Of a DNA stretch of 64,000 nt, positions 1 to 9,112 are shown piece by piece. This DNA is from an uncultured Flavobacteriaceae bacterium (GTDB taxonomy: Bacteria; Bacteroidota; Bacteroidia; Flavobacteriales; Flavobacteriaceae). The stretch's first letter is position 1. Every line of letters starts with the position of its first letter. The DNA is taken from assembly GCA_947489085.1 (NCBI GenBank), contig CANLCJ010000002.1, positions 140,217-204,216 on the forward strand. Direction: 5' to 3'. A program made the translations under genes and the position numbers. The notes under the pieces were generated by a model, which saw only the letters and a program-made list of their open reading frames with translations, had not been told where the DNA came from and did not search any database.

Positions 1-2448
1 GCTAAAACTCATGGCTAACGCTGCAATCATAGGCGAGAGTAAAATTCCGAAAAACGGAAACAAAACACCTGCTGCAATAGGCACTCCTAATGTGTTATAG
101 ATGAGAGCGAAAAACAGATTTTGTTTAATATTCTTCATTACGGCATCACTCAAATGTCGCGCCTTGACAATACCGTGTAAATCTCCTTTTACCAAGGTTA
201 TCATAGCACTTTCTATAGCAACATCTGTTCCTGTTCCCATTGCGATACCTACATCACTTTTAGCAAGTGCTGGTGCATCATTAATACCATCGCCCGCCAT
301 AGCAACAACTTTTCCTTTTTCTTGTAGTTTCTCTACTTCTTTGAGTTTATCCTCAGGCAACATACTTGCTTTAAAATCTGTAAGATTTAATTCTGTTGCT
401 ACTGCTTGCGCTGTGTCGTGATTATCGCCTGTTAACATGATGACTTCAATACCTTTGTCTTGAAGTTTCTTAATGGCTTTGGCGCTAGTCCCCTTAATTT
501 TATCTCCTATAACTACATAACCAGTAACCGTTTCATCTATTGACAAATAAGAAACTGTTTTACCTTGTCTTTGATAGGTTTTAGCTTCTTCCTCCATTTG
601 CGAGGTTATCTCTGCATTAGCATAATCCATCATCTTAGGATTTCCCAATGCTATTTTTTTATTATCAATAGTAGCTTCTACACCTTTACCTGTAACTGCG
701 CTAAATGCATCTGATTTTAAAATTTCAGAATTTTGTACTTTTCCATATTTAACCGTAGCTTCTGCTAATGGATGTTCGCTGTTATTGTTCAACGAAACAA
801 TATATTTCAGAATGTCATTTTCGCTAAAATCTGCATCAAAAGAACCTACTGTTTCAACGGTTGGTTTTCCTTCTGTAATTGTTCCTGTCTTATCTACAAT
901 TAGCGACGTAACCCTATCCATTTTTTCAAGTGCTTCGGCATTTTTAATCAATACACCATTTTGAGCACCTTTACCAACACCAACCATTACAGACATAGGT
1001 GTTGCCAATCCCAATGCACAAGGACAAGCTATTATCAAAACAGCAATAGCATTCACAAAGGCATAAACATAAACTGGTTCTGGTCCCCAAATTGCCCAAA
1101 CCGCAAAAGTTAGTAATGAGATAATGACCACAACAGGCACAAAATAACCTGATACTTTATCGGCTAAATTTTGAATTGGCGCACGACTTCTACTGGCATT
1201 ATTAACCATGTGGATGATTTGAGAGAGTAGTGTATCACTCCCCACTTTTTCAGCTTTCATTAAAAAAGATTGGTTGCCGTTTATTGTTCCGCTACTTACT
1301 TTATCATTTGCTGTTTTATTAACAGGAATTGGCTCTCCAGTAATCATTGACTCATCAATGGTTGTATCTCCTTCTGTTATCGAGCCATCCACAGGAATCT
1401 TATCGCCTGGTTTTACTTTTAGAATATCATTTAATTCAATAGCATCTATGGTTACTTCAACATCTTCGCCATCTACTATTTTTATAGCTTTATTGGGTGC
1501 TAACTTTAATAATTCTTTTACTGCCGAATTCGTTTTACTATGCGCACGAGCTTCTAAAAGTTGACCTAGAAGTACCAATGTTAGAATGACGGTTGCTGCT
1601 TCAAAATAAACGTGTACTGCTCCAGATTCTGTTTTGAACTGACTTGGAAAAATATCTGGAAAAAACATGCCGAAAACACTAAATAACCAAGCGACACCTG
1701 CACCTATTCCAATAAGTGTAAACATATTAAGATTCCATGTTTTTATACTCTTATAGGCACGTTCAAAGAACATCCAAGTAGCATAAAACACAACTGGAAT
1801 GGATAATGCGAACTGAATCCAATTCCAATATTTTTGTTCCATGATGTCATACAATGGATTATTGGTCAGCATTTCACTCATTGCCATTAAAAAAATTGGT
1901 AATGTAAAAGCAACTGCAATCTTAAACTTCTTTAATAATTTTTTATAGATCTTCTCTTCTGCTGAACTATCTGCTTCCATTGGAACTAAATCCATTCCGC
2001 ATTTAGGACAAGCACCTGCTTCATCTTTTATAATTTCTGGATGCATCGGGCATGTCCATTGCGCTGATGAAGTTGTGGATAGATTTTGTTCTTCAACTAA
2101 ATCCATTCCGCAGACGGGGCAATCGCCCGGTTTATCATAGGTCTTATCTCCTTCACAATGCATTGGGCAATAAAATGTACCCGTACCTTTACCTTTTGGC
2201 TGTTTTTCCATTTCTACTTTGGTATGATGGTGTTCTCCTAATTTTTGAATACTATATTTTCCGCCATCTTTCTTTAAAGCTTCTTGAAACCTTTCTATTG
2301 GAATATGAGATTCCATTTCGATTGCTGCTTCTGCTTTTTCTAAATCAACAGAAGCCTTTGAAACACCTTTCACTTTTGAAAGTGTTTCTTCTACGTGACT
2401 GCGACAACCGTTGCAAGTCATTCCGTGTATGTGATATGTATGTTTCAT
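1..2448 (-). CDS. copA: Copper/silver-translocating P1B-type ATPase (CopA/SilP-like), 3' end outside window
   Basis: ATP-driven export of Cu+/Ag+ across the inner membrane. I translated 816 in-frame codons from the ATG at 2448 to the window edge; probably only about 20 C-terminal residues are missing. In order: an N-terminal HMA domain with a GMTCNGC site, two heavy-metal-binding modules of the CPMH...CPxCGMDL type (about residues 90-160), TM helices, a TGEP actuator motif, the CPC membrane metal site (ACPCALG), the phosphorylation site DKTGT, an HP motif (SEHPLAEA) and GDGINDAP. The start overlaps the stop of the upstream TolC gene (TAATG), so the two are translationally coupled. The CPC and HMA motifs support monovalent metal. 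Cu and Ag cannot be separated by sequence. Confidence 0.95.
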   Translation of the reverse strand, partial: MKHTYHIHGMTCNGCRSHVEETLSKVKGVSKASVDLEKAEAAIEMESHIPIERFQEALKKDGGKYSIQKLGEHHHTKVEMEKQPKGKGTGTFYCPMHCEGDKTYDKPGDCPVCGMDLVEEQNLSTTSSAQWTCPMHPEIIKDEAGACPKCGMDLVPMEADSSAEEKIYKKLLKKFKIAVAFTLPIFLMAMSEMLTNNPLYDIMEQKYWNWIQFALSIPVVFYATWMFFERAYKSIKTWNLNMFTLIGIGAGVAWLFSVFGMFFPDIFPSQFKTESGAVHVYFEAATVILTLVLLGQLLEARAHSKTNSAVKELLKLAPNKAIKIVDGEDVEVTIDAIELNDILKVKPGDKIPVDGSITEGDTTIDESMITGEPIPVNKTANDKVSSGTINGNQSFLMKAEKVGSDTLLSQIIHMVNNASRSRAPIQNLADKVSGYFVPVVVIISLLTFAVWAIWGPEPVYVYAFVNAIAVLIIACPCALGLATPMSVMVGVGKGAQNGVLIKNAEALEKMDRVTSLIVDKTGTITEGKPTVETVGSFDADFSENDILKYIVSLNNNSEHPLAEATVKYGKVQNSEILKSDAFSAVTGKGVEATIDNKKIALGNPKMMDYANAEITSQMEEEAKTYQRQGKTVSYLSIDETVTGYVVIGDKIKGTSAKAIKKLQDKGIEVIMLTGDNHDTAQAVATELNLTDFKASMLPEDKLKEVEKLQEKGKVVAMAGDGINDAPALAKSDVGIAMGTGTDVAIESAMITLVKGDLHGIVKARHLSDAVMKNIKQNLFFALIYNTLGVPIAAGVLFPFFGILLSPMIAALAMSFS

Positions 2449-3668
2449 TATTGCTGTGTTAAATAATTAATAATTGTAGTTTGCACATAGTAGGTTTTAA
2501 CAGACTCAATTTGATTTATTTGAAACTTCAGTTGCAATTCTTGTATGTCCAAAACGTCATTAAAATCAATCGTTCCTGTTTCGTAATTTTTAATAAGAAT
2601 CTCTTCAGCATCTTTAGCTTGCTTTAAGTTCTTCGTTTGGGTTGCATAACTTATTCTTGCTGAAATCTTATCGTTTACTGCTTTATCCAATAGTATTTCT
2701 AATGCATTTGTGCGCTCTTGTTTTTGTGCCAAAATCTCTTGCTGTTGCAACTCATTTTGTTTGGTTTGGGATTTGTACTTATTATTAAATATGGGAATTG
2801 ATACTGATACCATTGGCATAATTATATCTTTTCCATTGTCACTAAAATCCATGTTAGGACGTTTATCAACATTGATATAATCTAAACCGAAACCAATCAT
2901 TGGACTACTTTCTTTTTGATTCAATAATTCAGATTGCTCTACAGACTGATAGAGTTTATCGAATTTTAGTAATTCAGGATGTAGAGATAAATTTCCAGAA
3001 TTGATTTCAAAATCTTCTGAGGGAATTATTAACTCATTAATAACAGAAACTTGTACATCCTTATCACGATTTAAAAGCTTATTAAAAGTAGTTTGTTCTG
3101 CTAAAAATTGTTGAACCAAAACATCTAATAACTGTTGCATTTCATTTTGACGCATTTGCAATCGTAAAACATCTACAGCTGAAGCTTTGCCAACTTCAAC
3201 CGATGTTAATGCTAACGTTTCGTAGGTTTTAAGTAGTTTAATATTCTCGTTTAAAACGTCTTGTTTTGCTTTATTAGCGTAGAGATTATAATAGGATTGC
3301 GATACAGAAGCCATCAGTTTTCTTTTGGCAATAACAATGTCCTTGTATTTAGCATCTGCCAAAGCACTCACATAGTTTTCTCTTGCGGTAATATTACCAA
3401 ACCAAGGCAACATTTGTTTAGCTGATACTTTGAAGCGTTGCGCTCCTGTTCGGGTTTCTGGTTCGCTTACGAAGTAACCCACACCAAATTCGGTATTAGG
3501 CAATGTATTTACTTCATTCACTTTTTCGGAAGCAATACTATACTGTAATTCAAACTTTTGAATTTCAGGATTGTTATTTAATGCTTCATTAATAAGCGTT
3601 TCTAATTCTTGTGCATTAGAAACACTAAAAGTTAATAAACCTATGAGTGTATAAATTATTCTTTTCAT
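2448..3668 (-). CDS. TolC-family outer membrane efflux protein (CusC/CzcC-like)
   Basis: Outer membrane exit duct of a tripartite heavy-metal pump. It has 406 residues, with a cleavable signal peptide (about 1-19, ending SNAQ) and long heptad-like helical stretches with the two-fold internal repeat of OEP proteins. Its start overlaps the CusA-like stop by 4 bp and its stop overlaps the CopA-like start, so the three genes form one coupled operon. The family assignment is firm; the metal role comes from the neighbours. Confidence 0.9.
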   Translation of the reverse strand: MKRIIYTLIGLLTFSVSNAQELETLINEALNNNPEIQKFELQYSIASEKVNEVNTLPNTEFGVGYFVSEPETRTGAQRFKVSAKQMLPWFGNITARENYVSALADAKYKDIVIAKRKLMASVSQSYYNLYANKAKQDVLNENIKLLKTYETLALTSVEVGKASAVDVLRLQMRQNEMQQLLDVLVQQFLAEQTTFNKLLNRDKDVQVSVINELIIPSEDFEINSGNLSLHPELLKFDKLYQSVEQSELLNQKESSPMIGFGLDYINVDKRPNMDFSDNGKDIIMPMVSVSIPIFNNKYKSQTKQNELQQQEILAQKQERTNALEILLDKAVNDKISARISYATQTKNLKQAKDAEEILIKNYETGTIDFNDVLDIQELQLKFQINQIESVKTYYVQTTIINYLTQQ

Positions 3669-6600
3669 TTGTTTGCTCTTTTCAATTTAAACTCTTCTCT
3701 CCAGCTGTATAATACCGGTACAATAAAATAAGAGGTAATATCTATAACCATTCCGCCAAATATTGGAATTGCCATAGGTATCATAATATCACTTCCTTTT
3801 CCTGTGGATGTCAATACTGGTAACAGCGCCAAAATGGTAGTTACAGTAGTCATTAAACACGGACGAATACGTTTTTCGGCTGCTTGTAATGCGGAAGCTC
3901 TAATACTCTTTTTATCAGAAGGTTTTTCACGCTCAAAAGTTTGCTTGAGGTATGTTGCCATAACGACACCATCATCTGTAGCAATACCAAATAATGCTAT
4001 AAAACCTACCCAAACCGCAACACTTAAATTGATAGTTTTCATATTGAAAAGGTCTCGCATATTCTCTCCAAACAAACTAAAATTGAAAAACCAATCTTGA
4101 CCGTAAAGCCATATCATTATAAAACCACCCGCAAAAGCAACTGTTATTCCTGTAAAAACCATGAGTGACGTAGTAACAGATTTGAATTGGAAATATAGAA
4201 TCAAGAAAATAATAGCAAGTGCTAATGGAACGACAACAGAAAGCGTTTTTTCTGCTCGTAACTGATTTTCATAAGTGCCTGTAAATTTATAGCTGATGCC
4301 CTTTGGAACAGTTAATTCTCCTGAATCTATTTTCTGTTGAAATAAAGCTTGCGCATTTTCAACAACATCAACTTCTGCAAACCCATCTAATTTATCAAAC
4401 AACACATAGCCAACTAAAAAGGTATCTTCACTTTTTATGACTTGTGGACCTTGCTCATACCGAATCGTCGCTAATTCACTTAATGGAATAGGACTTCCTT
4501 TTTCAACAGGAATATAGATGCCTTTTATATCTTCTGGATTACCTCGTAGCTCTCTAGGGTATCGCACTCTAACAACATAGCGTTCTCTTCCTTCTACGGT
4601 TTGAGTAATAGCCATACCGCCAATGGCTACTTTCAGCACACTTTGTACATCTTCTATAGATACACCATAACGTGCTATTTTTTCTCTATCAATATCAATA
4701 AGTAAATAAGGTTTCCCTACAATTCTATCTGCAAAAACAGCTTGCTCTTTTACACCTTCTGCTTGTTTAAGAATGGTTTCTAGCTGCAATCCAAACGCTT
4801 CAATTTGTTTTAAATCTTGTCCTTTTACTTTTATTCCCATTGGTGCACGCATTCCTGTTTGAAGCATGACCAATCTGGTTTCTATCGGTTGTAATTTAGG
4901 TGCAGAAGTAACGCCTGGTAATTTGGTAACTCTAACTATTTCATTCCAAATATCATCAGGACTATTAATTTCTGGTCGCCAATTACGATAGAATTCGCCA
5001 TCATTATCTTCGATAAGTTGAGCATGTCTAACTTTTGTAAAAACAATATTTTCGGAATTATTAGGATTGGCGATAAATGTTCCATCTTTCAACTCAAAAG
5101 CACCATCGTCATTTACTTTGTAACGTTGTCTTTTTCCTTTTGAGTTACGCATGTATTCAGACTTATACTGAATCATGTTTTCGTACATAGATAAAGGCGC
5201 AGGATCTAATGCAGATTCTGTTCTACCAGACTTTCCTACTACGGTTTCAATTTCTGGAATGGTGGCTACAGCCATATCTAATTGCTGAAGCACACGTTTA
5301 TTTTCGGCAACACCTGAGTGTGGTAATGAGGTTGGCATTAATAGAAAAGAGCCTTCGTTTAAAGATGGCATAAATTCTTTTCCTGTATTGTTCATAATCC
5401 ATCCTCCAGAAACAACCACAGTTGCTGGAATAATTAAAAACAAAAGTTTGTTTGCTAAAGCCCAGTTTAAAATCTGTCCATAATAACTTCTAAAAATTGA
5501 AAATATTCCTAAAATTCCGAAGCAAATAATAGCTACAAAAATAAGATTGACTAAAATACTTCTGTCAAAGCCTAGTGGTCTCCAATATTCGGCAAGTAAA
5601 AAAATAATGGCAGTACACGAAATAATAATATTTACAAGATTGCTGTTTTTCTTATTTAGTTTACCCAAGACTCCAAGTAAACTAGTAATACCAAAAGCAA
5701 TTAAAATAATCCCTAACCAATATCCAGTAACCATAATTGCTATTCCAGCAATTATTAAAGCACCATTTATGATGTATTTAAATGACTTTTTAAATGATGT
5801 TTTTCTGAATAAATAAGCTGCTAATGGTGGGATTAGAAATAAGGCAATAACCAAAGATGCTGATAACGCCATCGTTTTGGTAAATGCTAATGGTCTAAAC
5901 AATTTTCCTTCTGCACCAATCATTGTAAATACAGGAACGAAGCTGATAATTGTAGTTAATACCGCAGTTAAAATCGCTCCAGAAACTTCGGCAGTCGCAT
6001 TATAAACTACTTCATTCGTAGTTAACTCTGTACCATCTTCTCGTAATCGTAATTTGTCATCATCGAGATGGCGAATCATATTTTCTGCGAGAATGACGCC
6101 TACATCTACCATAGTTCCAATTGCAATAGCAATACCAGAAAGTGCTACAATATTGGCATCTACGTTAAACAGTTTCATGGTAACAAATACCATTAATACG
6201 GCGACAGGCAACAATCCAGAAATTAAAATAGAAGCTCTTAAATTGAAAACCATAACAATAATAACCAAAATGGTAATTAATATTTCTAGTGTCAACGCTT
6301 CATTAAGCGTGTCTAATGTTTCTTCAATAAGCTCGGTACGATCATAGAAAGGAACAACTGTTAATTGAGATGTTCGTCCATCTGCCAATACCTTTGAAGG
6401 TAATCCACCTTTCAGCTCCTCAATTTGCGCCTTTACATTATTAATGACTTCCATTGGATTTGCACCATATCGTGCCACTACAACACCACCAACGACTTCC
6501 GCACCTTCTTTATCCAATAAACCTCTTCGTGTTGCTGGACCTAATGATACTTTACCAATGTCTTTAATCTTAATTGAAGTAAAATCCTCTGAAGTAACTA

Positions 6601-7393
6601 CAGCATTTTCAATATCTTCAACAGATTTCACATAACCCAAACCACGTACTAAATATTCAGCTTGATTAATTTCTATAGTCTGCGCACCAATATCTTGATT
6701 ACTACTTTTAACCGCTTTTACAATCTGGTTTAAACTAATGTTATATTGACGCATCAGCTCTGGATTGACATCCACCTGATACTCCTGTACATAACCACCA
6801 ATGGAAGCGACTTCAGAAACACCGCTTGCAGTAGATAAAGCATATTTCACATAGTAATCTTGAATGCTACGCAGTTCGTGTAAATCCCAACCACCAGTAA
6901 CATTTCCATTTTCATCTCTACCTTCAAGAGTGTACCAAAATATTTGTCCCAAACCTGTGGCATCTGGTCCCAATGCAGGATTAACACCTTCTGGTAATAA
7001 TCCACTTGGTAATGAATTGAGTTTTTCTAGAATACGACTGCGACTCCAATAGAATTCTATATCTTCTTCAAAAATGATATAGATACTTGAAAACCCAAAC
7101 ATAGAAGAACTACGAATGGTTTTTACTCCTGGAATACCGAGTAAAGAAGTCGTTAATGGATAAGTGATTTGGTCTTCTATATCTTGTGGCGAACGACCAT
7201 CCCACTTTGTGAATACAATTTGTTGGTTTTCTCCAATATCTGGAATGGCGTCAACCGCTACAGGGTTGCTTGGCAAAAATCCTGTATCCCAATTAAAAGG
7301 TGCGTTTACAGTTCCCCATCCTACAAAAAGGACGAGTAACAGAACTGCTACGAGTTTATTTTCTATTAAAAATTTGATGCTTTTATTTAGCAT
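3665..7393 (-). CDS. cusA: CusA/CzcA-family heavy-metal RND efflux pump
   Basis: Proton-driven inner-membrane pump of the HME-RND family. It has 1242 residues, longer than the ~1040 of E. coli CusA. The extra length comes from a hydrophobic insert of about 100 residues (about 535-640) after the first TM bundle, an arrangement I know from other Bacteroidota CusA proteins. TM1 lies near residues 10-25, the periplasmic porter domains follow, and the TM4 relay has D430 and E437 (MVDVGVILAEN). First gene of the efflux operon, overlapping the TolC gene by 4 bp. No CusB-type adaptor lies beside it inside the window. Silver/copper specificity is inferred from the CopA-like neighbour. Confidence 0.93.
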   Translation of the reverse strand: MLNKSIKFLIENKLVAVLLLVLFVGWGTVNAPFNWDTGFLPSNPVAVDAIPDIGENQQIVFTKWDGRSPQDIEDQITYPLTTSLLGIPGVKTIRSSSMFGFSSIYIIFEEDIEFYWSRSRILEKLNSLPSGLLPEGVNPALGPDATGLGQIFWYTLEGRDENGNVTGGWDLHELRSIQDYYVKYALSTASGVSEVASIGGYVQEYQVDVNPELMRQYNISLNQIVKAVKSSNQDIGAQTIEINQAEYLVRGLGYVKSVEDIENAVVTSEDFTSIKIKDIGKVSLGPATRRGLLDKEGAEVVGGVVVARYGANPMEVINNVKAQIEELKGGLPSKVLADGRTSQLTVVPFYDRTELIEETLDTLNEALTLEILITILVIIVMVFNLRASILISGLLPVAVLMVFVTMKLFNVDANIVALSGIAIAIGTMVDVGVILAENMIRHLDDDKLRLREDGTELTTNEVVYNATAEVSGAILTAVLTTIISFVPVFTMIGAEGKLFRPLAFTKTMALSASLVIALFLIPPLAAYLFRKTSFKKSFKYIINGALIIAGIAIMVTGYWLGIILIAFGITSLLGVLGKLNKKNSNLVNIIISCTAIIFLLAEYWRPLGFDRSILVNLIFVAIICFGILGIFSIFRSYYGQILNWALANKLLFLIIPATVVVSGGWIMNNTGKEFMPSLNEGSFLLMPTSLPHSGVAENKRVLQQLDMAVATIPEIETVVGKSGRTESALDPAPLSMYENMIQYKSEYMRNSKGKRQRYKVNDDGAFELKDGTFIANPNNSENIVFTKVRHAQLIEDNDGEFYRNWRPEINSPDDIWNEIVRVTKLPGVTSAPKLQPIETRLVMLQTGMRAPMGIKVKGQDLKQIEAFGLQLETILKQAEGVKEQAVFADRIVGKPYLLIDIDREKIARYGVSIEDVQSVLKVAIGGMAITQTVEGRERYVVRVRYPRELRGNPEDIKGIYIPVEKGSPIPLSELATIRYEQGPQVIKSEDTFLVGYVLFDKLDGFAEVDVVENAQALFQQKIDSGELTVPKGISYKFTGTYENQLRAEKTLSVVVPLALAIIFLILYFQFKSVTTSLMVFTGITVAFAGGFIMIWLYGQDWFFNFSLFGENMRDLFNMKTINLSVAVWVGFIALFGIATDDGVVMATYLKQTFEREKPSDKKSIRASALQAAEKRIRPCLMTTVTTILALLPVLTSTGKGSDIMIPMAIPIFGGMVIDITSYFIVPVLYSWREEFKLKRANK

Positions 7394-7451
7394 TGGCTTT
7401 GATTATTAAACAGTTAGACATTGGCGTTAGAAAAACACCGAATACAGCAAA

Positions 7452-7481
7452 TTATCCTTATGACATAAAGTCATAGGATAA
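7452..7481. promoter_or_regulatory. Imperfect inverted repeat upstream of the CusA-like gene
   Basis: The arms TTATCCTTATGAC and GTCATAGGATAA pair around ATAAA with one bulged base. It lies 59 bp upstream of the CusA-like start and just after the end of the HYC_CC_PP gene. It could be a metal-responsive operator or a weak terminator; no T-run follows it on either strand. Confidence 0.3.
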
Positions 7482-7501
7482 ATCAGTCTATTGTTTAAAA
7501 A

Positions 7502-7915
7502 TCAAATTAAATACGTCTCGTCAATTTTGTAGAGTTGCCTTATGACGAGTGGCGGTTTGTATTCTTCAAAAGAAGATACATTGTTATCTAAACCTTCAAA
7601 AAGGTTAATATAAGTATAAACAAATGAAGCGATGAATACTTGTTGTTCAAAAGAAATTTTGTCAACTTGTAATTGTAGTTCGTCTTGACCATCAACTACC
7701 AATTGTTCATCATTACAACAATTCTTTTTTGTAATAGAACAACCTTCAGTTGAAGGATTATCCATTTCCATTCCGCATCCTTCAGCTTTATGGAACATAG
7801 CAGTTTCTACCAAAGTATCTCCACAATAATGCATACTGAGCGTAAATGACATTGTAGAGAGTAACACTACAAAAGCCATTGCCAAAGACATTGCTTTATG
7901 GAATACTTGTTTCAT
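7502..7915 (-). CDS. HYC_CC_PP family small membrane-anchored/secreted protein
   Basis: Small protein (137 residues from the chosen ATG) with one N-terminal hydrophobic segment, then HYCGD, a cysteine/methionine-rich stretch (CGMEM), CSITKKNCC and a C-terminal PP. These are the signatures of the Bacteroidota HYC_CC_PP family, which commonly sits beside heavy-metal efflux genes. Its biochemical role is not established; metal binding by the Cys/His/Met residues is inference. The internal ATG (MKQVFHK) is preferred over one 30 bp upstream because it directly precedes the hydrophobic segment. It is upstream of the CusA-like gene on the same strand. Confidence 0.8.
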   Translation of the reverse strand: MKQVFHKAMSLAMAFVVLLSTMSFTLSMHYCGDTLVETAMFHKAEGCGMEMDNPSTEGCSITKKNCCNDEQLVVDGQDELQLQVDKISFEQQVFIASFVYTYINLFEGLDNNVSSFEEYKPPLVIRQLYKIDETYLI

Positions 7916-8004
7916 ATTGAGTACAAAGGTATAAAATTTTAACAATTCCTAAATTTTGTTTAACAGAAGTTTAGATATAAAACTGCAAAAAACAAATAAT
8001 CAAT

Positions 8005-9108
8005 TTACCACTTACCCATTTTTGATAGCACCTTTTTGTACTTCAACATTTGGATATCGTCTTTACAATATGGATGTTCTAAAAGTTCTTTAAGTTTACC
8101 TATAAACTCTTTTGAAACAAACCCTTTTTTCTTTAAAACATCAAATAAAACGAGGGCTTGCTCTGCCCTATATTTAGCTTTTTTCAAAAACTCTTCTCCA
8201 TTTTCTGGGTTTTCATAATGGTTTTGAATATCAAAATGTTTATCAATATCTCCTTTGTATGCTACTAATAAGTTTTCAGCATTCTGTTGTGTAACTCCAT
8301 TTGTTGTAAATACATAGTCTCTGTCTTGAGTAAGTCTATTAATTCTCGTTTGTCCATCTGCGTAATCATTAGGATGAATCTCTAAATAATGTGAACGATC
8401 CAAGGGTAAAGTAATAACTGCTTTGGGATCATATAAACCTTGAAATTTATTAGTTTCAAAATGCCTAATTGAAACTGGATTATCGCAAGTAATTATTGGC
8501 GCATTTGAATCTTCTATTTTAATTACATTTATTGTACAATCGTATTTGTATTTAACAAAGTTTCCCCATTGTTCAAGATGGTTAACTAAGAAGGCAGTTC
8601 TTGAACGTTCATCGTACTGTTTTTTAACCTCCTCTATTTCATCAATATGAAATTCCATTTTCTCTCCAAATAAATTCATTTTTATCAAACCATGTTCATT
8701 TGCTGTATGAGCTGCCCTATCAAAGATTTGTTTATTCATACCTTTTTGAAGATTTAAAATTCTTGGTGTACGAAAATATAATGATAGACATACATATAGT
8801 ATTTGAATTTTTTGCTCTTGACTAACTGTCAATACCTTTTCATCAACAAGTAATTTATATATTTTTGGAAACTCGCTATCAACATTTTCAGCATAATGTT
8901 TTTCTAAGGCGTATTTTACTTCATCTGATTCGGCAGGAATTGTATAAATGTTTTTTTCAAAACAAATATCTTTTGTGCTTATTTGCTCTAAAAGCATATC
9001 ATTGTCCATTTTATAAACATCGACAAAATGATTTCTTTTTCTTCCTTCAACTGCAAAGTTCTTTAAATATGAACGTGGTATATAATGTTGCTTTATTGGA
9101 TTTGACAT
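8005..9108 (-). CDS. DUF4238 domain protein, third gene of the cassette
   Basis: 367 residues that open with the DUF4238 signature (KQHYIPRSYLKNFA, about residues 6-19). A TCDNPV motif (about 209-214) and a DRSHYLEIHP segment follow, both typical of the family. Biochemical activity is unknown to me. A DUF4238-containing system was among those shown to be antiphage in P2/P4-type hotspots (listed in DefenseFinder as Rst_DUF4238), so a defence role is reasonable but unproven here. The start lies 4 bp after the preceding gene's stop, so co-transcription is almost certain. No signal peptide or TM segment is visible. Confidence 0.75.
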   Translation of the reverse strand: MSNPIKQHYIPRSYLKNFAVEGRKRNHFVDVYKMDNDMLLEQISTKDICFEKNIYTIPAESDEVKYALEKHYAENVDSEFPKIYKLLVDEKVLTVSQEQKIQILYVCLSLYFRTPRILNLQKGMNKQIFDRAAHTANEHGLIKMNLFGEKMEFHIDEIEEVKKQYDERSRTAFLVNHLEQWGNFVKYKYDCTINVIKIEDSNAPIITCDNPVSIRHFETNKFQGLYDPKAVITLPLDRSHYLEIHPNDYADGQTRINRLTQDRDYVFTTNGVTQQNAENLLVAYKGDIDKHFDIQNHYENPENGEEFLKKAKYRAEQALVLFDVLKKKGFVSKEFIGKLKELLEHPYCKDDIQMLKYKKVLSKMGKW

Positions 9109-9112
9109 TATT

